Shown: positions 1 to 12,800 of the stretch, in pieces | Position numbering within the stretch: position 1 is the stretch's first letter | Layout of the letters: each line of letters begins with the position of its first letter | From: Rhodanobacteraceae bacterium | GTDB lineage: Bacteria > Pseudomonadota > Gammaproteobacteria > Xanthomonadales > Rhodanobacteraceae | DNA length: 54,285 bases | Assembly: GCA_016790075.1 (NCBI GenBank) | Contig: JAEUPP010000060.1 | Span: 1-54,285, forward strand | Direction of reading: 5' to 3' | Translations under genes and position numbers: made by a program | Notes under the pieces: model-generated | Seen by the model: the letters and a program-made list of their open reading frames with translations, nothing else | Told to the model about the DNA's origin: nothing | Database searches by the model: none

Positions 1-843
1 ATCGGCGGTGTCCAGGGCCAGCAGTGCCTGCAGTTCAGCCGTCACCGCGGCACCGATGCCAGGTGCCGACTGGGCCTTGAGCGTGCTCGCCAGTGTCGCT
101 GCTGCGGCCATGACCCGCGCCAGATGATCACGCACGCGTTGCTGCTGGGTGCTGGCCAGGGCCCGCGCCGACGCCGGCAGGCGCAGCCCCTGCAGGATGG
201 TGTTGTCGGCCTCCAGTCGCGCCTGGGCCAGCAGCGCCTGGGCCTGCAGGGTGGTTACCGCTGACCAGAGGGCGTCGCGCGAGGCCGATGCCTTCGCAGG
301 GCCTTCACGCGGCGCGGCTTGCAGCTGGCCACGCAACGCATCATGCGCCCGGGCGTAGGCAGAAAAGGCATCCGTTGCGGCCTCCGGTGTGGTGACGGCC
401 GGGTGGGGTTCCGTCGCGCGGGCCTGCGCAATCGCCGCGCGGGTGTCCTCACCGCGCAGCAGGCGGTCGAGGATCGTGGGTGGGGGTGTGGCCGGTGTAA
501 TCGATGTGTCTTGTGTATTTTTATCTTTTGCGCTGATTCGGCCGCTCATTGCGGCGTTATCGCGCGTAGCGCCTGCAGCGCGAGCACGACGAGGCGGAAC
601 GGCCAGCGTGCGCACAGACGCCACCTGGTCCACCACCACCGGTGACGCCGACGCCGCCAGCGCCGCCCGTTCCGCAGCCAGGATCTCCGCCCGTGAACGG
701 GCAGGTGCTGCTGGCGAGGCCTCGCCGGCACCCGGCGTGGTCGCACTGGCCACCGCCCGTGCCGGCGCGGCCAGGCCGGCAGCACAGGTCAGGGCAAAAC
801 TCAGCGCGGCAATGGCCAACTGCAGCAAGGTGGGGTGGGTCAT
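1..843 (-). CDS. Ala-rich exported protein, 3' end outside the window
   Basis: An open frame of 281 codons runs from an ATG at 843-841 to the left edge with no stop, so the protein is truncated by the window. The N-terminus (MTHPTLLQLAIAALSFAL...AAPARA) is a clear signal peptide. The rest is Ala/Thr/Pro-rich, with a low-complexity segment (about residues 35-130) and then an Ala/Leu/Gln-rich part that looks helical (about 165-280). I see no catalytic motif. The start lies 11 bases after the stop of the giant gene on the same strand, so the two are almost certainly co-transcribed. The part outside the window may hold the functional domain. I do not recognise the family, and any link to the giant is inferred from position only. 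Confidence 0.8.
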   Translation of the reverse strand, partial: MTHPTLLQLAIAALSFALTCAAGLAAPARAVASATTPGAGEASPAAPARSRAEILAAERAALAASASPVVVDQVASVRTLAVPPRRARAAGATRDNAAMSGRISAKDKNTQDTSITPATPPPTILDRLLRGEDTRAAIAQARATEPHPAVTTPEAATDAFSAYARAHDALRGQLQAAPREGPAKASASRDALWSAVTTLQAQALLAQARLEADNTILQGLRLPASARALASTQQQRVRDHLARVMAAAATLASTLKAQSAPGIGAAVTAELQALLALDTAD

Positions 844-854
844 TCTTCGCGTTC

Positions 855-3800
855 TCACGGGCGGTCTCCGCTAGTCGGCTTCGCGGAGAGCGGCAATCGG
901 GCTGGCGCGAACAGCAGGCGCGGCAGCCAGCCCGCTGCTGTCGCCATGTGCTTGGGCGGCAGCGTTTCAAAGTCGTGGCAGAACAGCAGATCCTCCAGCC
1001 CGTCCTGGAAGCCGTTGCGGAACAGCAGGTCCAGCGGGCGCCCGGCCGCACAGCTGCGCAGTTGTACCGGCAGGCTCGCCAGCACGGTCCATTGGCTCTG
1101 GCCCTGGCTATTGCGCAGCGATGCACTGAGCTCGATGCGGTAGGCGCCCAGCGTCAGCGTGTCGGTCGCAAAGGTCGAGCGGCGGGCGACCTCGGCCCCT
1201 GGGTTCAGGCTGATGCTGTAGTCCTCCTGCGCCAGCGCCGCGCCGCCGCCATCGGCCTGCAACTGCAGGCGCACCGGCGCGGCGCTGAGCGCCAGCGTGC
1301 CGCTATTGCGCAAGGTGTAGTCGACCTGCAGCGGATCACCGCGGCGCAGGCTGATCGCCGCCGCCGTGAACTGCGCCGCCATTGTTTCGCCCGCCGGCGG
1401 GGTATAGGTCACGCTGATGCGGACTTCCTCGCCGATATTGCCGGCCCGGTCCGTCGCCCGCAGGCGCAGGCTATTGGCGCCCGGCTGCAGCGTGGCGGCG
1501 GCGGTGCGGAAATTACCGTTGGCATCGGCGCGCACGACGGTAGTCAGCCCAGGAGCCTCGACGGCGACATCGGCCTCGGGTTCGGTACTGCCGGCTACGT
1601 CCTGTGCCGGATCGGTCACCGTGCTGCCGGGGACGGGTTCGCTGACGACGACCGTCGGTGCATCGCGGTCCAGCGTGAACCGGATCTCGCGCACGGCCGT
1701 ATTGCCGGCGCTGTCATCGGCCTCGACCCGTAGCGTATAGCTGCCGCTGGCCGCTATTGCCGTGCCGGCGACATAGGGCTGGCCATTGAGGCTGAGTGTG
1801 CTCGTGCGCAGATGCGCGTCGCTGACCGTGATCTGCGGCGTCACTGCCTGATTCAGGAGCGCACCGTCAGCTACGCCGTCAATGGTGATTTGCGGCGCTG
1901 TGCTGTCGACGCTGAAGGTGATGACGGCGGACAAGGTCTCGTTGCCTGCGGCGTCGCGCGCGCGCAGGCGATAGTCATGCGCGCCATCGGCAAGCTTGAG
2001 CGCGGTGCTCTCGAACGTATCGGCCGCGGTACTGCTCAGCGCCGACCAGGGCCCTCCGTCGACGCGGGCGTCAACCGCAACAGGTGGGCTCAGCACATCG
2101 CTGGCCGTGGCCCGCAGGCGCAGTGGGGCGGCCAGCACTGCATCGGCCAGCGGTGCCAGTGCCTGCAGCAACGGGGCGCTGCGATCGACGACGAGAACGT
2201 TCTGCGTGTCCAGCGGCTGCCAGTTGCCGTCGCGCTGTATCTCCAGCGCGACGCGGGTATTGCCCAGCGGCCAGGCGGTGCTGGCGAAACTGGCCGTATC
2301 GCTGAAGATCTCGCCGCCGGCAAAGGGGCGGGCGTAGCTGCGCTGGGCGAGTTCGCTGCCATCAGCGGCGAGGATGCGCAGCCGCAGCGATTGCGTGGCC
2401 AGGGCGACCGTACCTGGATTGCGCAGCTGCAGGACCACCTCCAGCGCGCTGCCATGGGGCAGTTCCGCCTGGGCGGGTTGCACGGTGCCGATCAGAGGCT
2501 GGGCCGTTTGCGACTCGAACCGCACAGTGACCGCGCGCGTCGCACTGGTATTGCCGGCGGCATCGGTGGCGACCAGGTCAATGCGGTTGTCGCCTTCGAC
2601 CAGCGGCACCGCGGCAAAGTGTGCGCGGCCGTTGGCCTCGGCCAGGCGTTCGGCCTGGTAGGCGCCGGCCGTCAGTGTCACGCGCGCGCCGGCTTCGCTG
2701 TCGGCACTTACGTCGACGGCGCTCTGGTTCACGTTGCTGCCGTCCGCAGGACTGGTAATCGTGAGTCCGGGTGCGGTGCGGTCCAGTGTGAAATGCCGGC
2801 TGGCCAGGGTCAGGTTGCCGGCCGTGTCATAGGCCTGCACGGACAGGGTATAGGCACCGTCCGCGGTGACCGGCGTGCCCGAGACATAGGGCTGGCCGTT
2901 CAGCCGCAGCGTGGTCCGCGCCGTATCCAGGTAGCTGTCGCTGATCGTGACTGTCAGGGTGACGATCTGGTTGGTCAGGGCACCTTCGTCCACGCCGCTG
3001 ATGCTGACTTGCGGGGCGGTGGCATCGACCTCGAAGGCCGTGGTCTCGCCCAGGCTTTCATTGCCCCAGGCATCGCGGGCGCGCAGGGTGAGGCTGTGCG
3101 CGCCGTCGGCGAGACCACTCAGATGCAGACTCCAGCGGCCGTTGGCATCGAGTGCCAGCGGCTGCCACTGGCCACCGTCGATGCGCGCCTGCGCCTGGGC
3201 GATTTCGGAGTGCGCATCAGTGATGCGCGCGCTCAGCGTCACCAGGGCAGGCTGCCGCTGCGGCGGCGCGGGGGATTCCTGCGCAATGACCGGCGCCAGT
3301 TCATCGACGACGGAGAAACCCTGGCGTGCCAGATCGCGCCACAGGCCGGCCGTATCACCGGGCAGACGCGCGTCGAGTACGGCCACATAGGCCTCCAGCG
3401 CCAGCGGTGGCACCGCCAGGGCCAGACGCTGCTCACGGCTTGCACCGGCCTCAAGACGGATGCTTTCTTCGCGCTCGAAGACCGCACTCAGGCTGGCGGC
3501 GCGCAGCACCCGCAGGCGTAGCTGCAGGTCGGTCGGGGCGGTGCCAGCATTGTCGGCACGGTAGATCAGTTCGCCCGGCTGGCCGGCGACCAGGCGTACA
3601 CCGGGGGCGAACGCCAGCGCGCCGGTCAGGCGCGGACTGGCTCCGGGTTCGGCCAGCTGCAGGCTGGACTCGGTGCTGGCCTCATAGCCTGGCGCACTCA
3701 GGCGCAGGCGCAGGCTGTAGCTGCCGGCGGCGGCGCCCTGAGTTGTCCACGTATCCACTTTGCGCAATTGGTATCCGGGCGCCAGTGTGCCCAGCGCCTG

Positions 3801-6800
3801 GGTTGCGTTCCAGACTTCGCTGCCGGCGGCGGTATGCACCGAGACCCGCAGGCTGGCGCCGGCCAGCAGCGCGTTGCCGGCAGCAAACTGCAGCCGGCTT
3901 TCGATCTCGACCGGAAGGCCAAGGGTCTGCTGTGCCGGCGTGGCGCTCAGCGCCAGATCGATGCGCCGCAGCGCCTCGATCGTGAATGGGGCGCTGCGTT
4001 CGGCGGCCAGCGTGCCATCGCCACGCAGCAGGCGCGTGCGCAGGTGGTAGTCGCCGGCCAGCACGCCGCGGCTGTTCCAGTCCAGGTTGCGGCTGAACGT
4101 CTGGCCGGTGGCCAGGTCGGTGATCGTGCGTTCGCCCAGATCGGCGACACGCAGGCCGTCGTCGGCCAGGATTTCCGCCTGCAGGCGGCCGCTGAACAGC
4201 GCGCCCGGATTGCTGACGTGAATCGCGCCGGACAGTAAGGCATCCGGTGCAAGCAGGCTGGAGCTCAGGGCGACATCGAGCAGCGGTTCAGCGCTATCGC
4301 TGAGCGCAAGCTGCGCTTCGGCCGTGTTATTGCGTTCGTCGGCTTCGCCGATGGCATTGGCTGGATCGACCCGCAGGCTCAGGCGATAGACGCCGCTCTG
4401 AGTCAGTGTGCCGAGATTGAAGCTCAGTGCCTGGGCCTGGCCGGCGGCGAGCGCAAACGGCGCCGGCGCGGCCAGCGTGCGGCTGCTGCCGTCGGGCGCG
4501 CGCAGGCTGGCTTCCAGCACGATGCCGCTGGCAGCGGCGCTGCCGCGATTGCGCACACTGGCCAGCACGGTTACGGCCTGGCCAGGTACGGGCGCGGCGG
4601 GGACAAAGAACAGGTCTTCGCTGCTCACGCTCAGATCCGGCAGGGCTGCGCCGTCGAGTGTCAGCGTCAGGGGCGGCGACAGGCTGCTGCGGTTGCCACC
4701 CGCATCGGTGGCGGTGGCCGAGAACCCGTTGCTGCCGGCACGCAGCGCCACCGGTCCGGCGCAGAAGGCGCCGGGCGGCTGCACGGTGTAGAGCCGCGTG
4801 ACGCCGATATCGTTGATGCCGATGACGGCGATATGTCCACTCGCACTCCAGAGGAAGGTACTGGTGTTGTTGCCATTGACCGGTGCTGGTGCATCAAAGC
4901 GCAGCGTGCCGTCCAGCGCGCTGCGGCCTTCGATGCGGTCATGGTGGAGCACGCTGATTTCGCTGCGGTCGGGCGACCAGGCAAAGGCCTGGGCTGAGTC
5001 CGGCAGGGTGAGCCAGGGATCCGCCGCACGTGTCACCAGGTCATAGCGCCACAGGGTCCGTTCGCTATTGCCGCTGCGCGCGACCACGAGGCGACCATCC
5101 GGCGACCAGCGTGGCCAGACAAAGGTGTCGGCGGCGATGCTGCTGTGCACGCGTCCTGCGTCGAGATCGACGATCAGGAAACGGCCGTCGCTGGTCGCCA
5201 GCGCGGCATAACGCCCGTCGTCGCGCAGGTGCATGAGTTCGTCGGGCGCCAACGGGTAGTCGGTCAGGCCGCTGATGGCACGGGCTGCGCTGCCGTCGCG
5301 GCGTATCCACCACAGCGACTCGTTGGTGCTGCCGCCATGGCGGCCGTAGAACAGCAGGCGGGTTTCGTCGGCCGAGACGGCGTAGTTGCGGATGGCCTGG
5401 GCTGTGAACGGCAGTGCCTGAGGTGCGGCATTCTGCACTTTTGCAAACAGCTGCTCGCCGCTGAGGTAGTACAGCGTTAGCCCCCGCGCCGACCACTGTG
5501 GCAGGCGTGCCTGTGCCGCAACGGTTTCGACCTGTTCGGTACGCAGGTCGACGATACGCAGGCCGTTGTCGGCATCGGCGAGGTGCCAGCCGTCCGCCGC
5601 CAGCCGCAGCGGCGAATAGGTCTGGCTGCCTGCGGTGGGGTAGTCGCGTGACTGCAGGCTTGCGGCGGCAGTTGCCGTCACGATCGCGCTGCCGTCGCGC
5701 CAGATCTCGATCTGGCTGCCCGGTTCGGCGCGGCCGCAGATCAGGCTGCGGTCGGTGTGGATCGCAAGCGGCCCGCCGTCGGCGGTGGGATAGGTCAGCA
5801 CCGGTGCCGGTGGCGGCAAGGTGTCGCGCGGCACGCCGCTGGCAGCGGCGCTGGTGCCGCTGCGATTGCCCGCCGCGTCGACGGCTTCGACGGTGTAGAA
5901 GTAGCGCGTGCCGTTGTTCAGTGGTGCATCGCTGTAGCTGGCCGTGGCGATGCTCGCGATCTCGCTGTAACTGCCGTCGGCGGCGAGTGCACGGCGCAGC
6001 ACGTAGCGCAGGGGCGTGCTGCCTTCGCCGGCACGCCAGCTCAGCTGCAGCAGGCCACCCTGCGGTGCGGCGCTTACGCTGAGATCACGCGGAATCCCAG
6101 GTCCGCTGCCGGCGACGACCAGGGTGATGCGGTTGGATGCGCTGCTGGCATTGCCGAACGCATCCAGCGCGATGACTTCATAGGCATAGCTGCCCAGGGC
6201 CAGATTCGCATCGACATGGCGGCGCTCCGCGCTCGCGGCGAGTTCAGCCAGTACGGCGCCATTGCGTAACAGCCGGTAGCGCGCGACATCGGCTGCCGTA
6301 CTCGCCGTCCAGCTGAGGGTTGCATTGTTTCCGTCCAGCGTGCCGCTGAGCACGACCGGATCCGGTGGCGTGGTATCACCGATGCCGACTTCAGCCGGGG
6401 CCGACCAGGGGCTTTGCAGCGCGGCGTTGTTGACGGCCGCGACGCGGTAGCGGTGCTGGCCGTCGAGCACGGTCTGCTGCAGCGTGGTCGTGGTGAGCAG
6501 GTGCCAGGCGCGTACGCGGACCTCGGCCAGGGTCAGGCGGGCATAGCCGCCGTTGCCGGTCGGCGAGCGCACGGCAATACGCAGCCTGTCGGTGCGGTAC
6601 GCCTCCGGCAGCGCCACGCTATGCGTGGCCGCGGCGGCGCTGCGCGACTGCAGCAGACGAACCCAGCCCTCGTGGCCGGCATGGGCGTAAATATCGAGAT
6701 TGCCGCTGGCGTAGCCCGCATCGCGCCAGTCGAACTCCAGCGCACTGACCACGGCGGCGCTGCCGAGATCAATTTCCAGCAGCGGATCGCTGCCGGCTTC

Positions 6801-9800
6801 GGCGCTGGCGGGCTCGAATGTGGTGGTGATGTCCCACCAGGTATCGAGGTTGCCGTCGGCAACGCCTTCGGCGCCGCAGCAGGTGGTGCTGCCCGGGGTC
6901 AGGCCGGTCAAGGTGTCGTCGGCGCGTACGCTGCCGCCGTTATGTTCGACGCGATAGCCGAGGAGATCCGGTTCGCTGTTCGCATTCCAGTTCAGGCTGA
7001 CTTCGTAACCAGCGGCACTTGCCTGCAGGCCCGTCGGCGCCGCCGGAGCGCTCGCACGCCGGACCCAGCGCGTAGCCGCGCGCGAACGGTCTCCGTCCGC
7101 TGTGGTGACACGCAGCGTGAACGCGCTCTCGCCGCTGGCCAGGGCGAGATCAGGCAGCGTGAAGCGGCCGTCGCCACTGGTCGCGCCGCGGTTTTCTTCA
7201 GCGCCCTCGCCGATGCGCAGGCTGAGCTGGCCGGGCACTGCGCTGCGCCCCTGCAGGGTGACCGTGGCCTGGGCCGTGGGAGTGAAGGGCTGTTCCAGAC
7301 TCAGTGAGAACACCTGGGCCTCGTCGCTGGCCGCATCGGACAGGTTGCCGGCCGCGTCCAGCGCCCGCACGCGATACTGGATACGGCCATCGGCACGGCC
7401 TGGATGGCTGCGGGTATTTCCTGCGGCATCGTCGCCGACCTGCTGCCAGCCGCTGCCGTTGTCGGCCTCGACGCGATAGGCGACCACGCTGGCATCGTTG
7501 CTCGCTGTCCACTGCAGGTTCACCGTAGCGCCGTCGGCGCTGGCCGAGAGTGCGCCGGGGCCGGCTGGTGCGGTCAGGTCGGCATAACGCACCCGAACCT
7601 GCGGCGGCTGTGGATCGCTGAGACCGCTGTTGTCCAGGGCCAGGGCACGGATGTCGTACTCGCCCAGCGGCAGTTCGCCCGGAGTCCAGCGTATCCGGTA
7701 AGGCGCCTCGGTCTGCGCCGTGCCCAGCGTGGTCCAGCTGCTGGCGCCTGCGGCGCGATAGGCGAACTGCACACTGGCGATGTCGCCCTCGTTGCTGGAG
7801 GCGCGTACATCCAGCGTGGTTTCAAAGCTGATGCCGTTCTCGGGTGCGTCGATACGCAGATGCGGCGGGCCGTTGTCGACGGGGCCGAGTTCGGCCGGGT
7901 CCGAGGCTGCGCTGATATTGCCGGCCTGATCGATGGCAAAGACCACGTAGCGGTGTGTGCCATCGGGCAGGGCCGCATCGCGATAGCTCGCATCGGGCAG
8001 GGCATAGCCGCGCAGATCCTGCGGCAGTTGCGCCGGCCCGTTGACCAGGCGGCCGTTGCGATAGAGCAGATAGCCGAGCAGGTCGGTTTCGCTGTTCGGG
8101 TTCCAGCTGACCACCCCGTCGGCGGCCTGCAGCACGGCGTTCAGCCCCTGCGGCGCGGCCGGCGCGAGGTTGTCGACGATGACTTCGATTTCGCGCGCGG
8201 CTTCGTTGCCGCTGCGATCGCGGGCGAGCAGGCGCAAGGTCACGGCGCTGTCCTGGGCAAACGCAAGGCTGTCCCAGTGCGCCAGCAGCGCGTCGCGCTG
8301 CGGCAGCCCGCCCTGGGCCAGCACCACACTCGCCCCGCTGCCGTCGCTGCGGCGCGCGCTCAAGCTATAGCTGTCGAAATCGTCGCTGCTCCAGGCCGTG
8401 CCCAGCACGGGCACTACGCCGTGGACGCGGCTTGCGGCCAGAGGGGCATGGATGTCGACCTGGGGCGGAGTGCGATCCAGCGTCGCCTCGACGCGGTTGC
8501 TGCGTGGGCTTTCATTGCCGGCACGGTCTATCGCGCTGACTTCATAGCGCCATAGACCGTCCTGCAGCGCGCTGTCGACATGGCGCGGCGCCGTGACCAG
8601 GGCCGGGTTGAGGCGTGCGCCGTTGCGATAGACCGCATAGCCGGCCAGATCAGCGGCGTCGGGGGCGGACCAGTCCAGCACGGCGTCGCTGCCCTGCAGA
8701 CTCAGGCGCAGCTGCAGCGGGGCGGGCGGTGCGCTGCGGTCCAGGCGCAGATCCAGCCGGGCATCGGTCTGTGCGCCCGTGACATCGCTGGCGCGTACGC
8801 GCAGCACGTAGTCGCCGTCCGGCAGCGGCAGATCGAGATCGGCCAGCGTGCCGGCATCGACGCCGGCCAGTCCGCGATACAGCGGAGTCCATTGATCCGC
8901 CAGGGCCGCGCTCGGTGTTGCGACGGCGATCTGGTAATCGCGCAGATGCGCATCGCGCACACTGCCCTGCAGCAGCAGCCGGCCGGCGATCGCGGCGCCA
9001 TTGGCTGGACTGCTGAGCACGATCGCGGGTGGCGTGCCGTCGATGGCGATGGTCTGCTCGGCACTGGCCTCGTTGCCGGCCAGATCACGCACGCGCAGGC
9101 GCAGGCGGTAGTCGCCGTCGGCCTGAGTCACGACCCACTGGCCCAGCGCAGCGGCGGTCACCGGGCTATTGCCACTGGCTATGACGGCGCCGCTCTCGCT
9201 GCCGGCCGGTACCAGTTCCACGCGGTAGTCGCGCAGATGGGTGTCGCTGGCGCTGCCGAGCAGAACCTGCGGTGCCGCGGCGCGCGGTAGCACGCTGGCG
9301 GCGGCCGGTGCGGTCAGCGCGGCTTCGGGTGAGGTCTTGTCCAGGGTGAAGGACTGGGTGACCTCGCGCCGGTTGCCCGCGCCATCCTGCGCTGTCACGC
9401 GCAGCTGATAGTCACCGGTGGCGAGGGCGTCCAGAGCGGTCAGGGTCTGCACGCCGTCGTTGCCGCCGCCCAGCCGGGCCACGATGGCGCCGCTGCCGGC
9501 CGCGACCAGTTGCGCATCGTAACGGTCCAGGTGCGTGTCCTCGACGCGGAAGGTCACGCTGTCCCGGCTGCTGGCATGGCCGCCGGCTGGTGTCAGCACG
9601 CTGATCACGGGTGCTGCGGTGTCGAGCGTCAGCGCCAGCGTCCCGGACTCGGCGATCGCGGGTGCGGCTGCATCCCGCGCGACGATATCGACGCGGTAGC
9701 GGCCATCGGCCAGTCCGCCGCCGTTCCAGTCCAGCCGCGCCGTGCCGGCATTCATGGCGACGTTCTGCGCCAGTTCGGCCACGACCGCGCCGCCGGCATC

Positions 9801-12800
9801 GAGCACACGCAGGTCAACCCGCGCCGGCACCAGCAGTTGCAGGCGCAGCTGGGTCTGGTCGAGACGGCCGTCGGCATTGGGTGAGAACAGTTCCGGTACG
9901 GCGCTGGCGCCGCCGAGCACGGCCAGTGGCTGTGGAGCGGCGAAGGCCTGCGCGAACTCGGCGCTGTTGCCGAAGTCATCGGAGGCGCGCAGCAGATAAC
10001 GGCCGGCCTGGGCCACCGTGCCACGGCTCCAGCGCCCGAGTACGGCCGGCTGTGGCACCGGCTCGTCGTCTTCGGCCAGCAACTGGCTGCTGCCGCTGTG
10101 TTCGACGCTGAGTTGCCAGTACGGCTGCGCTGCAGGAAAACTGGAGAAATGCGCATCGTCCACGCTGCCGCTGATCGCGACGACTGCGTCCTGCGGCACC
10201 GCGCCGGCCGCTGGCGCGGTGATGGCGAGCACCGGCGGGGTGGAGTCGACGTCGACCACGTAATAGCGCGTTGCGGTCCAGCCGCAAGCATCGCTGGCCT
10301 GTACGCGAATGACGTAGTAACCGTCGGCGGCGGGGTTGCCGCTGACCTGTCCGTTCCAGCTCACGGTGAACGCGCCACTGATCTGCTGGCCCTGGGCCAG
10401 CGTGCTGAGTTCGTTGCCGACCTCGTGGCGCGTAGCGCCGTTATCCAGCACCGTGATCAGCGCATGCAGGCTGGCGCGATAGTCCAGCGGTTCGCGCGCG
10501 ATCAGCGGAATGGTCGCGTTGCGGAAGCGCGGCGCGCCGTTGCGCGAAAGCCCGAGTACCGGCTTGTGCGATTCGGCCCGTGGCTCACCCTCCGGCCGCG
10601 GCGTCAGCAGGAACAGCGTGCCGGTCTGCGGTTCCGGCGCGCCGCCCAGACCCAGTTCGGCCACACTGTCCAGGTCGAAGGTCGTGGTGCTGCAGACCAC
10701 CGCGCCGGAGGCGTTGGCGACCTCGAGCTCGGCCGTGACACGGCCGTTGAGATCAGCAACGGCCGGACCGTAACCGGCCAGTTCGCGCGGCAGCAGATCA
10801 GGCGCGGCCGGGTATCGGGTCTTGCACTCCTCGCTGGAAAGCAGCCCTGAGCTGCCGGGGCATACCGTGCCGATATCACTCGCGTTGGATTTCAGTGCGA
10901 ACTGGTAGCTCACCGTCGAATCGCTGCGCATCACGCTGCCCAGGCGCAGCGCCGGGTAGCCGCTGCGCGCGTCGAGGGTGGCGCAATAACGGCTGCCACT
11001 GCTGGGCCAGTCGAGTTCCGCTTGCGGCGGGTCGTGGTCGATCTCGACGCTGCGGCTGCCGCTGAAGCGCAGCGCGGGGCCGTTGTCGGCGACTGCGTTG
11101 GCCAGGTAGCGGCCTTCGGCGAAGCCTGCTGTCGACAGCACCACAGTGCGCAGCCACGGTGGATCGGACGGCGTCCTGTCGTTGCGTGTCGGTGTCTCGT
11201 TCAGCAGCGGATGTACCCCGTTCGCGCCGACCAGCGCGAGCTCGTAATGCTGCATCACGAACTCGGCTCCGGCGACGAAGCGCCAGCGCTGCGTAGGCAC
11301 ACCGGCACAGCGCTCGCCGAGTACCGGACTGGCGCCCAGCTGCAGTTGCTTGCTCCCGTCGGACGTGTCTCCGGGTCCGCAGCGGTTTTCGGTGATTTCG
11401 CTTTCCGCCACGCGGCCGGCACCGGCGAGTACGGCCTGGATCGTGGCCGCTGACTGCCTCGGCAAGCGGAAATAGGCATGCCTCGCGTTGTAGGCCGTCG
11501 CCGGTTGCATGCGGTAGTTGCCGCTGGCGATCGCATCCGGCCGGGCCCCGAGGCGCAACTGCACCGCTGCGGCAATGCCGTCGTAGAACACCGGTACCAC
11601 GACCTGCAGGTCATCGGAATAACTTGTCAGCAGCTCCCTCACCTCGGGCGGCGCCACGTCGGCCGTGTTCACACCTGGACAGAACACGATAGGCGTGGCG
11701 AGCCCGCTAGTGCGCACGCGCAGCTGATCACCGTAGAGGCGGCTGCCGTCGCTGCGTATGCCGACTGCGCGCAGGCGCCGGTCGGCGCCCTGGGGCAGGT
11801 TGCGCCAGGGCAGGGACAGGCGGATGCCGCGGTCGCGGTGAGCAAAAACGAAGGGCGCCTGGGTGCCGGGCAGGGTGGCGAACACGCTCCATTCACCGGG
11901 ACGGCTCGTATCGGCGATTTCGATATCGATGGAGGCCAAGCCGGCGCTGCCGTCCTGCAGCCAGAGCTCGACCTGGTCGGGATCATCGATCACGAGTTCG
12001 ACCGCGGTGGGGAAATCTGCCGGGTAACTGACCGCGCCCACGCTTGGCGCCTTGTAGACATGCCGCGCGCTGCAGTTGCCGCCGGAGCAGTTCGCAAACA
12101 GCAACTGTTCGACCACACCGCCGAGTTCGTGCAGGGTGCGGTTGCCGGCGCGGTCGTAGGCCGCAGCGCGCAGCGCCTTGCCGGCGAGGCCGCGGTAACC
12201 CGTTTGCAGCAGGTTGCCCTTGGCATCGTGGGGCGCTTCCTGCCAGTCGCCGCCGGCCAGCGGGCGGGTCTCGTAGCGCAAATAGTCGAAATGCCGATCC
12301 GTGGCGGCACCGACCACGTTGAGCTGGTCCGTATAGTCCGGCGTGGGCGCAACGCCGTCGTCGAACGGCAGGTTGGGCTGTTCCAGCCAGCCGGTGAATA
12401 CGGGCGGCGTGGTATCGAGGCTGATTTTCAGCGTTTGCCCGGCAACGTCGGCCACATAGTCACCATCGGGCAGGGCCTGGCCGCCATCATTGCGGCCGTC
12501 CCAGATGAATTGCTGCGGCCCCGCGCTGAGCAGCGCATCCTGCTCGCGTACGACCTGGCCCAGCGCATTCCTGATGCGCAGCGCAATCTGCGCGTTCGTC
12601 GTCAGGCGGTAGCGCAGCGTGGCGACATCCTTGACCCCGTCGCCGTTGGGCGAGAAATAGCGCGAGTCCAGGCCCAGCTCGAACACCGGCGAACCGAACG
12701 AGGACAGGGCGGAAGCGATACGTGTGGTCGTATTGCCGGCCTTGTCCACGACGCGCAGCCGCACCAGGTACTGGCCCGGCGACGGCGGTATCCAGCTCAG

